DNA of 64,000 bases, from positions 2,139,830 through 2,203,829 of the forward strand of contig NZ_FWXV01000001.1 of the NCBI RefSeq assembly GCF_900176515.1, in the 5' to 3' direction. The position numbers and the translations under genes are program-made. Source of the DNA: Kibdelosporangium aridum. GTDB taxonomy: Bacteria > Actinomycetota > Actinomycetes > Mycobacteriales > Pseudonocardiaceae. This document shows, one piece after another, positions 16,073 to 24,086 of the stretch. Every line of letters begins with the position of its first letter. The first letter of the stretch is position 1. A model generated the notes under the pieces. That model did no database searches and had not been told where the DNA came from. It saw only the letters and a program-made list of their open reading frames with translations.

Positions 16073-17887
16073 CTAACTGTCCCAAGCGGACCGTCGGAGC
16101 AGGCGCAAACCGTTGAGACCCACAATGATCGTGGAACCTTCATGGCCAGCGACGCCCAGCGGGAGCGGCAGCGTGCCGAACAAATCCCACCCGGCCAGCA
16201 CACAAATGAATGTCCCAGCGATGACGAGGTTCGCGATCACGACCCGGCGGGCGCGTCGGGCCAACGCGATCACAGCGGGCACAGTGGACAAATCATCACG
16301 GGTGATCACGACATCAGCGGTGTCCAAGGCGAGGTCGGATCCCGTACGCCCCATGGCGATTCCCACGTGAGCAGTCGCCAACGCGGGAGCGTCGTTCACA
16401 CCATCCCCCACGACAACAGCCCGCGGCATCTGCTGCACCGCGGCCACTTTGTCCTGTGGCAACAGTCCTGCCTGGACGTTGGTGATTCCGACATCGGCCG
16501 CGATCTTCGCAGCGGCCCTTGGGTTGTCCCCGGTGAGCAGGACCGGTTGCATCTCAGCGAGCCGCTGCACGGCATCGGCAGCACCCGGCCGCAGCTGGTC
16601 GGTCAGCCCGATCACTCCGGCGAGTACACCGTCCACTTTGACCACGACCGCCGTGTACCCGCTGGACTCGACCGACTCGACGACAGGATCTGCCCTGTCC
16701 AGCAAATGCGCCGGACTGCCCACTTCGACCAGTCGCCCGTCGACCACAGCGGACACTCCCTTGCCTGGCACGGACGTGAACTCCGACGCCGGGGCCGCAT
16801 CCGGGCACGCCGCGACAATCGCCCGCCCCACTGGATGCTCGGACTGGCTCTCAGCAGCCGCCGCCAGCCGCAGAACGTCGACTTCCAGCAGCGGTTTGAC
16901 GACCGCGACCTCAGGTGTCCCCAACGTGAGTGTGCCGGTCTTGTCGAACGCCACGCGCGTCGCCGTGCCGAGACGTTCGAGCACCACCGCGGATTTCACC
17001 AGAACTCCATGACGGCCCGCGTTGGCGATCGCGGACAGCAAGGGCGGCATCGTCGCGAGCACCACGGCACAGGGTGACGCCACAATCATGAAAGTCATCG
17101 CCCGCAACAAGGTGGGCTCGAACGCGGCGCCGAACGCCAGCGGGACGAGGAAAAGCGCCAACGTCACGGCGACCATGCCCACCGAGTACCGCTGTTCCAC
17201 CTTTTCGATGAACAGCTGAGTCCGGGCTTTGGTCGCACTCGCCTGCTCGACCATGGCCACGATCCTGGCGATCACCGTGTCCTTGGCCGGCCTGGTGATC
17301 CGTACGCGCAGCGCGCCGGTTCCGTTCAACGTCCCGGCGAAGACCTCGTCGCCGAGGTGTTTCGGCGCGGGCAGCGGCTCGCCGGTAATCGTCGCCTGGT
17401 CGACGTCGCTGGCGCCGTCGATCACCGCACCGTCGCCGCCGATCCGCTCGCCGGGACGCACCAGGATCACGTCACCGGCCTGCAGTTGTGCCGCGTCGAC
17501 GACCTGCTCGCCGTCGGCGGTGACCCGGGTCGCGGTCTGCGGTGCGAGGTCGAGCAGGCCGCGTACCGAGTCCTCGGTGCGCTTGGTCGCGACCGCCTCC
17601 AACGCACCGGAGGTCGCGAAGATCACGATGAGCAGCCCGCCGTCGAAGACCTGGCCGATGGACGCGGCTCCGATCGCCGCCAGGACCATCAGCAGGTCGA
17701 CGTCGAGCGTCTTCTCACGCAACGCCTTGAGCCCCGACAACGCAGGTTCCCAGCCACCGGCGGCGTAACAACACAGGTAGAGCGACCACCACAGCCACGA
17801 CGGCCCGCCGGCCACCTGCGTGAGCAGGCCGAATCCGAACAGGCTGGTCGAGAGCACGGCCCAGCGCACTTCCGGGAGAGAGAACAT
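16073..17887 (-). CDS. P1B-4-type heavy-metal P-type ATPase
   Basis: 604 residues, with no N-terminal heavy-metal-binding domain. It has actuator motif TGEP, transport-site SPC in MIVASPCAVVLATMP, phosphorylation site DKTGTLT, nucleotide-domain SEHPVG and hinge GDGVNDAP. The last helix contains AGHEGSTIIVGLN. SPC plus HEGxT is the signature of the P1B-4 subgroup (CoaT/CtpD type), associated with Co2+, Ni2+ or Fe2+ export. It is divergent from an ArsR repressor gene with a palindrome just upstream of the start, so it is expected to be metal-inducible. The exact metal is not decided by sequence alone. Confidence 0.92.
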   Translation of the reverse strand: MFSLPEVRWAVLSTSLFGFGLLTQVAGGPSWLWWSLYLCCYAAGGWEPALSGLKALREKTLDVDLLMVLAAIGAASIGQVFDGGLLIVIFATSGALEAVATKRTEDSVRGLLDLAPQTATRVTADGEQVVDAAQLQAGDVILVRPGERIGGDGAVIDGASDVDQATITGEPLPAPKHLGDEVFAGTLNGTGALRVRITRPAKDTVIARIVAMVEQASATKARTQLFIEKVEQRYSVGMVAVTLALFLVPLAFGAAFEPTLLRAMTFMIVASPCAVVLATMPPLLSAIANAGRHGVLVKSAVVLERLGTATRVAFDKTGTLTLGTPEVAVVKPLLEVDVLRLAAAAESQSEHPVGRAIVAACPDAAPASEFTSVPGKGVSAVVDGRLVEVGSPAHLLDRADPVVESVESSGYTAVVVKVDGVLAGVIGLTDQLRPGAADAVQRLAEMQPVLLTGDNPRAAAKIAADVGITNVQAGLLPQDKVAAVQQMPRAVVVGDGVNDAPALATAHVGIAMGRTGSDLALDTADVVITRDDLSTVPAVIALARRARRVVIANLVIAGTFICVLAGWDLFGTLPLPLGVAGHEGSTIIVGLNGLRLLRRSAWDS

Positions 17888-17898
17888 GAAGACATCTT

Positions 17899-17918
17899 AT
17901 CTGCGCATTCACGCAGAT
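17899..17918. promoter_or_regulatory. ArsR-type operator between metal ATPase and repressor genes
   Basis: Inverted repeat ATCTGCG (17899-17905), 6-bp spacer, CGCAGAT (17912-17918), 12 bp upstream of the ATPase start and 36 bp from the ArsR start. Size and position suit an ArsR/SmtB repressor dimer. Confidence 0.65.
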
Positions 17919-17953
17919 ACGCAAGCAGTTGACCAAGCAGGCTATGATGCGGT

Positions 17954-18274
17954 ATGCACTCGTCTCTTCCCGACTTCGACATGCCCTCCGAAGAGCAGGT
18001 CCACCTCGCCGCCGAAACGTTCCGGCTGCTGGCCGACCCGACCCGGATCAGGGTGCTGTGGGCGTTGTTGCAAGGCGAGTCGTCGGTCGCGTGCCTCGCT
18101 GAACTGGCAGGCGCCGCCCCCACCGCGGTCAGCCAGCACCTGGCCAAACTCCGGCTCGCCGGCCTGGTCAAAGGCCGCAGGGAGGGCACGTTCGTCTACT
18201 ACTCGGCGGCCAACGACCACGTACGCGGCCTGCTCGACCAGGCGTTGTTCCACGCGGGCCAGATCGACGCGTGA
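17954..18274 (+). CDS. ArsR/SmtB-family metalloregulator (NmtR/KmtR-like)
   Basis: 106 residues with a winged helix-turn-helix (FRLLADPTRIRVLWALLQGE, then LAELAGAAPTAVSQHLAKLRLAGLV) and the wing REGTFVYYSA. The C-terminal helix reads DHVRGLLDQALFHAGQ. Histidines in that helix (and His2 at the N-terminus) are where the Ni/Co sensors NmtR and KmtR place ligands; there is no ELCV-type cysteine site in helix alpha-3. A TATGAT lies 6 bp before the start, so the transcript may be nearly leaderless. It would repress itself and the divergent P1B-4 ATPase until metal binds. Confidence 0.9.
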   Translation: MHSSLPDFDMPSEEQVHLAAETFRLLADPTRIRVLWALLQGESSVACLAELAGAAPTAVSQHLAKLRLAGLVKGRREGTFVYYSAANDHVRGLLDQALFHAGQIDA

Positions 18275-18340
18275 GCCTTCCGCCGACGTCGACCCGATCA
18301 ATAACATGGCGTGTCGGCTCGGCTACCAGTGGAGGCAGTT

Positions 18341-18988
18341 GTGCGCTCGCGCCCGCGTACCTTACGCAGCGAACGATGGGGCGGCGGCGAATCGCCGCAG
18401 CCAAACCGGGCCAAAGCACTGTGGGCGATCCCGATCGTCATCGTGGCCTTCGTAGCCGGGTTCTTCCTGGGCCGTCCCAGCGCCGAAATCGCCGCCGACC
18501 CGGTCGCGGAGATGAAGAAACAAGACGCGCAACGCGACAACGAACAGATCGGCACGCTCACCCAGCAAGCGCGGCGCATCCACGACGGCCTGCTCCCCGT
18601 ACTCGAAGGCCTCAACACGACCGCCGCCACCAAGGAACAGGTCACCGGCTGGCAGAAGGTGACCAAGGGCTACGTGGACGAGTTCGCCGAACGCCCGTCG
18701 GCGGGCACCGCGGTCAACATCGCCCGCTCGGGCCTGGCCTCCAGCGTCCAGCAGCTTGACCTCGCGGTGGCCACCTTCGCCAAATCCCTTGACGCACCGG
18801 ACAAACAGGCCTGGCTGGAGACCGCCGGGCGGCAGCGCGACGCGGCCGTCGTCACCTGGTCCATCGCGGCGACCCAGCTTGACGTCCTCAACGTCGACTC
18901 GGGCCGCGGTCACGCGCACATCTTCCTGCCGTCCAAACCTGGGCAAGGAGCGCTCACGTCGGACGGATCACCCGAGGGTCCGCGATAG
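18341..18988 (+). CDS. Membrane-anchored extracytoplasmic protein, function unknown
   Basis: 215 residues. I choose GTG at 18341 because GGAGG lies 5 nt upstream; the in-frame GTG ten codons earlier has none. A short basic cytoplasmic segment precedes one transmembrane helix (ALWAIPIVIVAFVAGFFLG), and the rest is a helical extracytoplasmic domain (Gln/Lys-rich, ADPVAEMKKQDAQRDNEQIG...). A conserved-looking C-terminal segment reads GRGHAHIFLPSK. No family recognised. Its 3' end overlaps the convergent cation-efflux gene by 21 bp. A metal-related role would rest only on its neighbours. Confidence 0.75.
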   Translation: MRSRPRTLRSERWGGGESPQPNRAKALWAIPIVIVAFVAGFFLGRPSAEIAADPVAEMKKQDAQRDNEQIGTLTQQARRIHDGLLPVLEGLNTTAATKEQVTGWQKVTKGYVDEFAERPSAGTAVNIARSGLASSVQQLDLAVATFAKSLDAPDKQAWLETAGRQRDAAVVTWSIAATQLDVLNVDSGRGHAHIFLPSKPGQGALTSDGSPEGPR

Positions 18989-19990
18989 GTGATGCGCGAC
19001 CAGGTCGTGCGCCGCGTCCCCATGCGGCTCAGCGGGATGAGCGTGCAGGACGGCCCGGGTGACCCGCGGCAACGCGTGCAGTAGCCGGTGCTCGGCATCG
19101 TGGGCTATCTGATGGGCGGCGCTCAGCGTCAAACCCGGATCGACGGACAGCTCTGCCTCCGCGTGCAACGCGTGCCCGACCCAACGGAGCCGAACCTGGT
19201 GCACGGCAAGAACACCAGGCGACGAAGCAAGCGCGTGTTCGGCTTGATCGACCAGTACCGGGTCGACCGCGTCCAGCAGCCGCCCGAAGACCTCTTTGGC
19301 CGCACCCCACAACACGGACAAGATCGCGACGGTGATCAGCAGGCCCACCACAGGGTCCGCCCACTGCCAGCCGACCGCCGCACCACCGGCTGACAGCAGC
19401 ACGGCCAGACTCGTGAAGCCGTCCGTCCTGGCGTGCAGCCCGTCAGCGACCAGAGCCGCCGATCCGATCTGCCTGCCCACGGTGATCCGGTACCGGGCCA
19501 CGAGTTCGTTGCCCAGGAAGCCGATCAGGCCGGCCGCCGCGACCCAGCCGATGTTGCGCATGTCCCGTGGCTCGATCAGCCGCTGGATCGCTTCCCAGCC
19601 GGCCAACCCGGCTGACGTGCCGATCACGGCGAGGATCACCAGACCGGCAAGGTCTTCCGCGCGCCCCAAGCCGTAGGTGAACCGGCGGGTGGCCGCGCGC
19701 CTGCCCAGCAGGAACGCGATGCCCAACGGCACAGCCGTCAACGCGTCAGCGAAGTTGTGCAACGTGTCGCCCAGCAACGCCACAGATCCAGTGAAAGCGA
19801 CAAGGACAGCCTGGGCCACGGCCGTGACCATCAAGGCCGCGAAGGAAATCCACAGTGTCCGCATGCCTCGGCGGCTCGCTTCGAGCGCACTGTCCACAAT
19901 GTCACCGGCATCGTGGCTGTGCGGTTTGAGCCGAGCCAAGATTCCCTTCCTGTGGTGATGGCCGTGACCGTGCCCATGCCCGTGTCCCAT
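18968..19990 (-). CDS. Cation diffusion facilitator (CDF) metal efflux transporter with His-rich N-terminus
   Basis: 340 residues from ATG at 19990, so that the protein opens MGHGHGHGHGHHHRKG; an in-frame ATG 17 codons earlier is possible. Six hydrophobic helices carry the CDF features: LLGDTLHNFADALT (transport-site Asp/His) in helix 2 and the ALVADGLHARTDGFTSL segment in helix 5. A cytoplasmic C-terminal domain has LHAEAELSVDP. The alternating His/Gly start is a typical zinc-binding tail. It exports Zn2+ or a similar divalent cation in exchange for protons, complementing the P1B-4 ATPase nearby. Confidence 0.9.
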   Translation of the reverse strand: MGHGHGHGHGHHHRKGILARLKPHSHDAGDIVDSALEASRRGMRTLWISFAALMVTAVAQAVLVAFTGSVALLGDTLHNFADALTAVPLGIAFLLGRRAATRRFTYGLGRAEDLAGLVILAVIGTSAGLAGWEAIQRLIEPRDMRNIGWVAAAGLIGFLGNELVARYRITVGRQIGSAALVADGLHARTDGFTSLAVLLSAGGAAVGWQWADPVVGLLITVAILSVLWGAAKEVFGRLLDAVDPVLVDQAEHALASSPGVLAVHQVRLRWVGHALHAEAELSVDPGLTLSAAHQIAHDAEHRLLHALPRVTRAVLHAHPAEPHGDAAHDLVAHHLSRTLG

Positions 19991-20149
19991 GGCCTCAAGA
20001 TAGGTGCTCCCACTGCGAAGCGACAACGGCGCAACAGCCATCTACCTGCAACAACAACCGTGTCGCGGATGGTGACACGCCGGAACTAATCGCCCATAAG
20101 GTACGTTCGAGTTCACTGAGAGGCCCTTACCCCCGTTCGAGAGAGGATC

Positions 20150-20206
20150 ATGGACCCCTCCCGAAGTACCAGCCGCACATGTTCCAGTCAGGAACGTGTG
20201 CGATGA
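20150..20206 (+). CDS. 18-codon leader ORF upstream of CBS-domain transporter
   Basis: ATG at 20150 follows GAGAGAGG at good spacing and encodes MDPSRSTSRTCSSQERVR. Its TGA (20204-20206) overlaps the ATG of the next gene (20203) as ATGA, so the two would be translationally coupled. Could be a regulatory leader peptide or a chance short ORF; its placement favours the former. Confidence 0.45.
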   Translation: MDPSRSTSRTCSSQERVR

Positions 20207-21501
20207 CCATCCTGCTCGGCATCCTCGTTGTGGTCGCGTTGACCGCGTTGACCGGTTATTTCGTGGCACAGGAATTCGGCTACATGGCCGTGGACCGCTC
20301 GCGGCTGAAAGCCAGGGCAGCCGCTGGCGACGCAGGCGCCACCCGTGCACTGGGCATCACCAAACGCACGTCATTCATGCTGTCCGGCGCGCAACTGGGC
20401 ATCACCGTGACCGGTCTGCTCGTTGGTTACGTCGCCGAGCCGATGATCGGCGCGGGCCTTGGCGAACTCCTGGGTGGTGTGGGAATCCCGCAGGCCGTGG
20501 GCATCGCGATCGGCACTGTGCTGGCGTTGCTGTTCTCCACCGGCGTGCAGATGGTGTTCGGCGAGCTCGTGCCCAAGAACCTCGCCATCGCCCGGCCGGA
20601 ACCGGTGGCCCGCAGGCTGGCGCTGTCCACCGGCGTGTACCTCAAGGTCTTCGGCTGGCTGATCCGGCTGTTCGACCACGCGTCGAACCTGCTGCTCAAG
20701 GTGCTGCGGATCAAGCCGGTGCACGACGTCGAACACGCGGCCACGCCACGCGACCTCGAACACATCGTGGCCGCGTCCCGGGCCAGCGGTGACCTCCCGG
20801 CCGAACTGTCCACTTTGCTCGACCGCACGCTCGATCTGCACGAGCGGACGGCCGAGCACGCGATGATCCCGCGGCCGTTGGTCACCACGATCGACGCTGA
20901 CGATCCGGTCAGCCACGCCATCGAACTGATGGCTTCCGGGTATTCCCGCCTGCCCGTGCTCGGCTCCGATGTGGACGATGTGACCGGGATGATCTGCCTG
21001 CGGGACGTGCTCGAACTGGACGACCGGACAGACATCGCTGTCCGCGAAGCGACCCGGCCGAGCGTCATGGTTCCCGCGTCGTTGCCGTTGACCGTGGTCC
21101 TGGCGCGGTTGCGCGAAGCGGGCGAGCAGTTCGCTTGTGTCGTCGACGAGTACGGCGGCTTGGCCGGCGTGATCACGATGGAGGACATCGCCGAGGAGCT
21201 CGTCGGTGAGATCACCGACGAACACGATCCCGTGGGTGAAGGCATCGCCACGGCGGCCGAGGACGGCTGGTTGCTGCCCGGTACAACCCATATCGACGAG
21301 GTGGAACGACTGATCGGGCACGATCTGCCGGACGGCGAGTACGAGACGATCGCGGGTCTGGTGATCACCGAGATGCAACGGCTGCCCAAACCCGGCGACA
21401 CGGTCACGATCGAGCTCCCGCGCGAGCACAAGATCACCGTGACGGTCCGGAGCATCGCCCGGCACGTGCCGGACACAGTTCTGCTGCGGGTGATCACGTG
21501 A
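20203..21501 (+). CDS. CNNM/CorC-type membrane protein with CBS pair and transporter-associated domain
   Basis: 432 residues from ATG at 20203. The N-terminal CNNM (DUF21) domain has about four helices (~1-190, with LGITVTGLLVGYVAEP and VFGELVPKNLAIA). A CBS pair follows (~210-330, including MIPRPLVTTIDAD and ACVVDEYGGLAGVITMEDI), then the C-terminal CorC_HlyC domain (WLLPGTTHIDEVERLIG). This architecture is annotated hemolysin-like and is linked to Mg2+/Co2+ transport or resistance. It is coupled to an identically organised gene that follows by GTGA overlap, suggesting the two proteins form a heteromer. Confidence 0.9.
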   Translation: MTILLGILVVVALTALTGYFVAQEFGYMAVDRSRLKARAAAGDAGATRALGITKRTSFMLSGAQLGITVTGLLVGYVAEPMIGAGLGELLGGVGIPQAVGIAIGTVLALLFSTGVQMVFGELVPKNLAIARPEPVARRLALSTGVYLKVFGWLIRLFDHASNLLLKVLRIKPVHDVEHAATPRDLEHIVAASRASGDLPAELSTLLDRTLDLHERTAEHAMIPRPLVTTIDADDPVSHAIELMASGYSRLPVLGSDVDDVTGMICLRDVLELDDRTDIAVREATRPSVMVPASLPLTVVLARLREAGEQFACVVDEYGGLAGVITMEDIAEELVGEITDEHDPVGEGIATAAEDGWLLPGTTHIDEVERLIGHDLPDGEYETIAGLVITEMQRLPKPGDTVTIELPREHKITVTVRSIARHVPDTVLLRVIT

Positions 21502-22490
21502 GCACCGGGCTTGCGTTGGTCATCACCGCCGGAATGGTGGCGCTGAGCGCGTTCTTCGTCGCTGTCGAGTTCGCTTTGGTGGCAGCGCGGCAATACCGCC
21601 TGGCCGAAGCCGCTGAGAAGAGCCTGTCGGCGCGGGCCGCGTTGCGCAGTTCACGGGAGCTGTCCCTGCTCCTGGCCGGTTCCCAGCTGGGCATCACGCT
21701 GTGCACCCTTGTCCTTGGCGCAGCGGCGAAACCAGCCGTGCACGACATGATGACGCCCCTGATGATCAGCTGGGGCCTGCCGGAGGTCACCGCGGACGTG
21801 ATCGCGTTCATCTTGTCGCTGCTCGTCGTGACGTTCGTGCACCTGGTCGTCGGCGAAATGGCGCCGAAGTCGTGGGCGATCGCGCATCCGGAGTTCTCCG
21901 CGACACTGCTTGCCCTGCCGATGCGGGCATTCATGTGGTTCACGCGCCCGCTTCTGGTGGCGCTCAACACCATGGCGAACTGGGTGCTGCGGAAGTTCGG
22001 TGTCGAACCGGTGGACGAGGTCAGCCCGGGCCGCAGTCCGGACGACTTGCGTCAGCTCCTGGACCACTCGGCGCGGGCCGGCGCGCTGGACGATTCGCGG
22101 CACGAGCAGCTGGCGACCGCACTGGAGCTGAACACCCGGCCGTTGCGCGAGGTCGTCCGGCCTGACCTGGCGTCCGTCTCCCCCAATGCCACGTGCGCGC
22201 AGATCAAGGCGGCGGCACGGGAAACCGGGCATCTCCGGCTGGTGGTCATGTCCGAGGGGCGGCCGGTCGGCGTTGTGCATGTTCGCGACGCGTTGTTGCA
22301 GCCGTCTGAGGTGACGGCCTCCTCACTGATGCGTCCGGTCCTGACGTTGAGCGCGACAACGCCGATCTACGCGGCGCTCAGCACGATGCGCGAGACCCGT
22401 AACCACCTGGCGCTCGTTGAGGCCGACGGCGAACTGGCAGGCCTGGTGACCTTGGATGACGTGCTGAATCAGCTACTGCCGGTAGCCTGA
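21498..22490 (+). CDS. CNNM/CBS-domain membrane protein, partner copy
   Basis: 330 residues from GTG at 21498 overlapping the previous stop (GTGA). The CNNM transmembrane domain (~1-170; SQLGITLCTLVLGAAAKP, VVGEMAPKSWAIAHPE) is followed by two CBS motifs (~210-330, ending LVEADGELAGLVTLDDVL). Unlike its partner it lacks the C-terminal CorC_HlyC domain. Paired long-plus-short CNNM genes are common in actinobacteria. Likely a subunit of the same divalent-cation system. Confidence 0.9.
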   Translation: MSTGLALVITAGMVALSAFFVAVEFALVAARQYRLAEAAEKSLSARAALRSSRELSLLLAGSQLGITLCTLVLGAAAKPAVHDMMTPLMISWGLPEVTADVIAFILSLLVVTFVHLVVGEMAPKSWAIAHPEFSATLLALPMRAFMWFTRPLLVALNTMANWVLRKFGVEPVDEVSPGRSPDDLRQLLDHSARAGALDDSRHEQLATALELNTRPLREVVRPDLASVSPNATCAQIKAAARETGHLRLVVMSEGRPVGVVHVRDALLQPSEVTASSLMRPVLTLSATTPIYAALSTMRETRNHLALVEADGELAGLVTLDDVLNQLLPVA

Positions 22491-22491
22491 C

Positions 22492-23214
22492 GTGGTGATC
22501 GTATTTCTGCACGGAGTGCCGGAGACCGCAGCCATCTGGCGCAAGCTCCGGGCGGCGATCGGGATGGAGTCCGTCGCGCTGTCGTTGCCCGGATTCGGCT
22601 GCGCACGGCCGGAAGGATTCGAGTCGGCCAAGGACGAGTACGTCGCTTGGGTGGCCGACCAGCTCGACCGGTTCGACGAGGTGGATCTGGTCGGCCATGA
22701 CTGGGGCGCCGGTCTGACGTACCGCCTCGCCTTGACGCACCGGTTGCGCTCGTGGGTCGCCGACGTCGCCAACATCCTGCACCCCGGCTACGTCTGGCAC
22801 CCGCAGGCTCAGGTTTGGCAGACACCGGGCAAAGGCGAAGCCGGGATCGAGCAGATGCTGGCCACACCCACGGAGACGTTGGCCGAGCGGTACACCAGTT
22901 ACGGCCCCTCGGTTGAGGACGCTCGGGAAATGGCGCAGGGAACCGACGAGACGATGGGTGCGTCGATCCTGTCGCTGTACCGATCGGCCACGCCGAACCT
23001 GCACAGCCACTGGGGTCCGCTGGCCCCGACCGAGGCACCTGGCCTCGTGCTGCACGCGATCAACGACCCGTTCTCGGAGGAGGGCAAGGCTCGCGAAGTG
23101 GCGACCGCACTCGGCGCGCGGTTCCAGTCGATCGAGGCCAACCACTTCTGGCCGTACGAGGCACCGGACAAGGCGGCCGAAGTCCTCACGCAGTTCTGGG
23201 CCTCGGTCAAGTAG
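22492..23214 (+). CDS. Alpha/beta-hydrolase, epoxide hydrolase/haloalkane dehalogenase type
   Basis: 240 residues from GTG at 22492 (a second GTG follows directly). It has the oxyanion HGVP motif (FLHGVPETAAIW), a nucleophile elbow GHDWGAG with Asp as nucleophile, and a late His in EANHFWPYEAP. Asp rather than Ser points to epoxide-hydrolase or dehalogenase chemistry over an esterase. It is shorter than typical (about 290), with a reduced cap. It starts 1 bp after the CBS gene, so it is cotranscribed, but no functional link is evident. Confidence 0.85.
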   Translation: MVIVFLHGVPETAAIWRKLRAAIGMESVALSLPGFGCARPEGFESAKDEYVAWVADQLDRFDEVDLVGHDWGAGLTYRLALTHRLRSWVADVANILHPGYVWHPQAQVWQTPGKGEAGIEQMLATPTETLAERYTSYGPSVEDAREMAQGTDETMGASILSLYRSATPNLHSHWGPLAPTEAPGLVLHAINDPFSEEGKAREVATALGARFQSIEANHFWPYEAPDKAAEVLTQFWASVK

Positions 23215-23350
23215 ACCGCAGGATGATCTCCGGCGTGTCCTGCACGGCCTGCGCGGTGGCCAGCGGGCCGATCTCGTGCAGGATCGTGATCGCCTGGTCC
23301 CACAGCACCTTGCGCTCGTCGAGCTGAGCCAGATCAGCAACATCGTCCAC
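23207..23350 (-). CDS. Possible 47-residue small protein or gene remnant
   Basis: A GTG at 23350 could start a 47-residue acidic helical product (begins MDDVADLAQLDERKVLWDQA and continues to EIILRST). It has no clear ribosome site and its tail overlaps the convergent hydrolase by 8 bp. The frame stays open upstream, but that part has the composition of a shadow of the next gene. Kept as a candidate because the sequence is protein-like and the 239-bp interval otherwise lacks a gene. Confidence 0.25.
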   Translation of the reverse strand: MDDVADLAQLDERKVLWDQAITILHEIGPLATAQAVQDTPEIILRST

Positions 23351-23372
23351 TTCGCCGCGGGCACCTGACAAA

Positions 23373-23386
23373 CCGGAAAGTTCCGG
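23373..23386. promoter_or_regulatory. Short palindrome upstream of anchored-protein gene
   Basis: CCGGAA-AG-TTCCGG, followed by CAGTTTT. It sits 68 bp before the start at 23454 and could be an operator, or a weak terminator for the preceding transcription unit. Confidence 0.3.
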
Positions 23387-23453
23387 CAGTTTTCCCCTCG
23401 TGGCTCGCCGGTTGCCCGCCTTAGCCTGGCGCACAGCCCGAGCCCGAGGGGAA

Positions 23454-24086
23454 ATGCCGTTGAGTCGTACTGCAGTGGTGTTGTTCGCCGTCGCCGGAGG
23501 CGCGTTCGTCGCAGCGACCACGCTCACCGCCGTGGTGATCTCCGCCGACATCCCTGAGCGTTCCAGTGATGCCGCACCGCCGGTCAGCCCGCTGGCGGCA
23601 ATCGCGACAACCGAGACGTCGCGGACGGACGGGCTGCCCGCGTGCCTGATCGGTACGTGGCGGAGCATCGAGGAGTACACGACGTACAAGTTCTACACCG
23701 ACCAACCACCGTTCGGGTTCACCGGACGCGGCCGGTTCCTGATCCTGCGGCCGGACGGCACAGGCGGGGAACGGCGCGAAGGCTTCACCCAGACCGGCCG
23801 CTACCGCGGCGGTGAGCAGCGAATGGTCAGTGACGGCACGTACGAGTTCCGGTGGAGCGCGGACGCCAAAGCCATCACGTATCAGGGACCGGTCACCGCC
23901 TCGATGACCTTCCGGTACTACGACCACCGAGGCCTGCTCAACACCCAGCCGCTGCAACCGGACCCGAACTGGAAGGAGGTCGACGAGTTCACCTGCACCG
24001 CGACCCGGTTGACCGAGACCAGTACGTCCGGCACGGGTTACCGGTCCGTGTGGGTCCGTACCAAGGAAACCGGGGTGTACGGATGA
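23454..24086 (+). CDS. Membrane-anchored extracytoplasmic protein of unknown function
   Basis: 210 residues from ATG at 23454, with GAGGGG just upstream; an in-frame GTG 18 codons earlier is possible. One N-terminal helix (AVVLFAVAGGAFVAATTLTAVVI) is followed by an outside domain with CLIGTWRSIEEYT, a lipocalin-like GTWR start, and repeated Gly/aromatic beta-strand patterns (GRGRFLILRPDGTGGERREG, YEFRWSADAKAITYQG). This resembles small beta-barrel domains that report on cell state. Its stop overlaps the start of the protease-like gene (ATGA), so the two are made together. Confidence 0.78.
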   Translation: MPLSRTAVVLFAVAGGAFVAATTLTAVVISADIPERSSDAAPPVSPLAAIATTETSRTDGLPACLIGTWRSIEEYTTYKFYTDQPPFGFTGRGRFLILRPDGTGGERREGFTQTGRYRGGEQRMVSDGTYEFRWSADAKAITYQGPVTASMTFRYYDHRGLLNTQPLQPDPNWKEVDEFTCTATRLTETSTSGTGYRSVWVRTKETGVYG

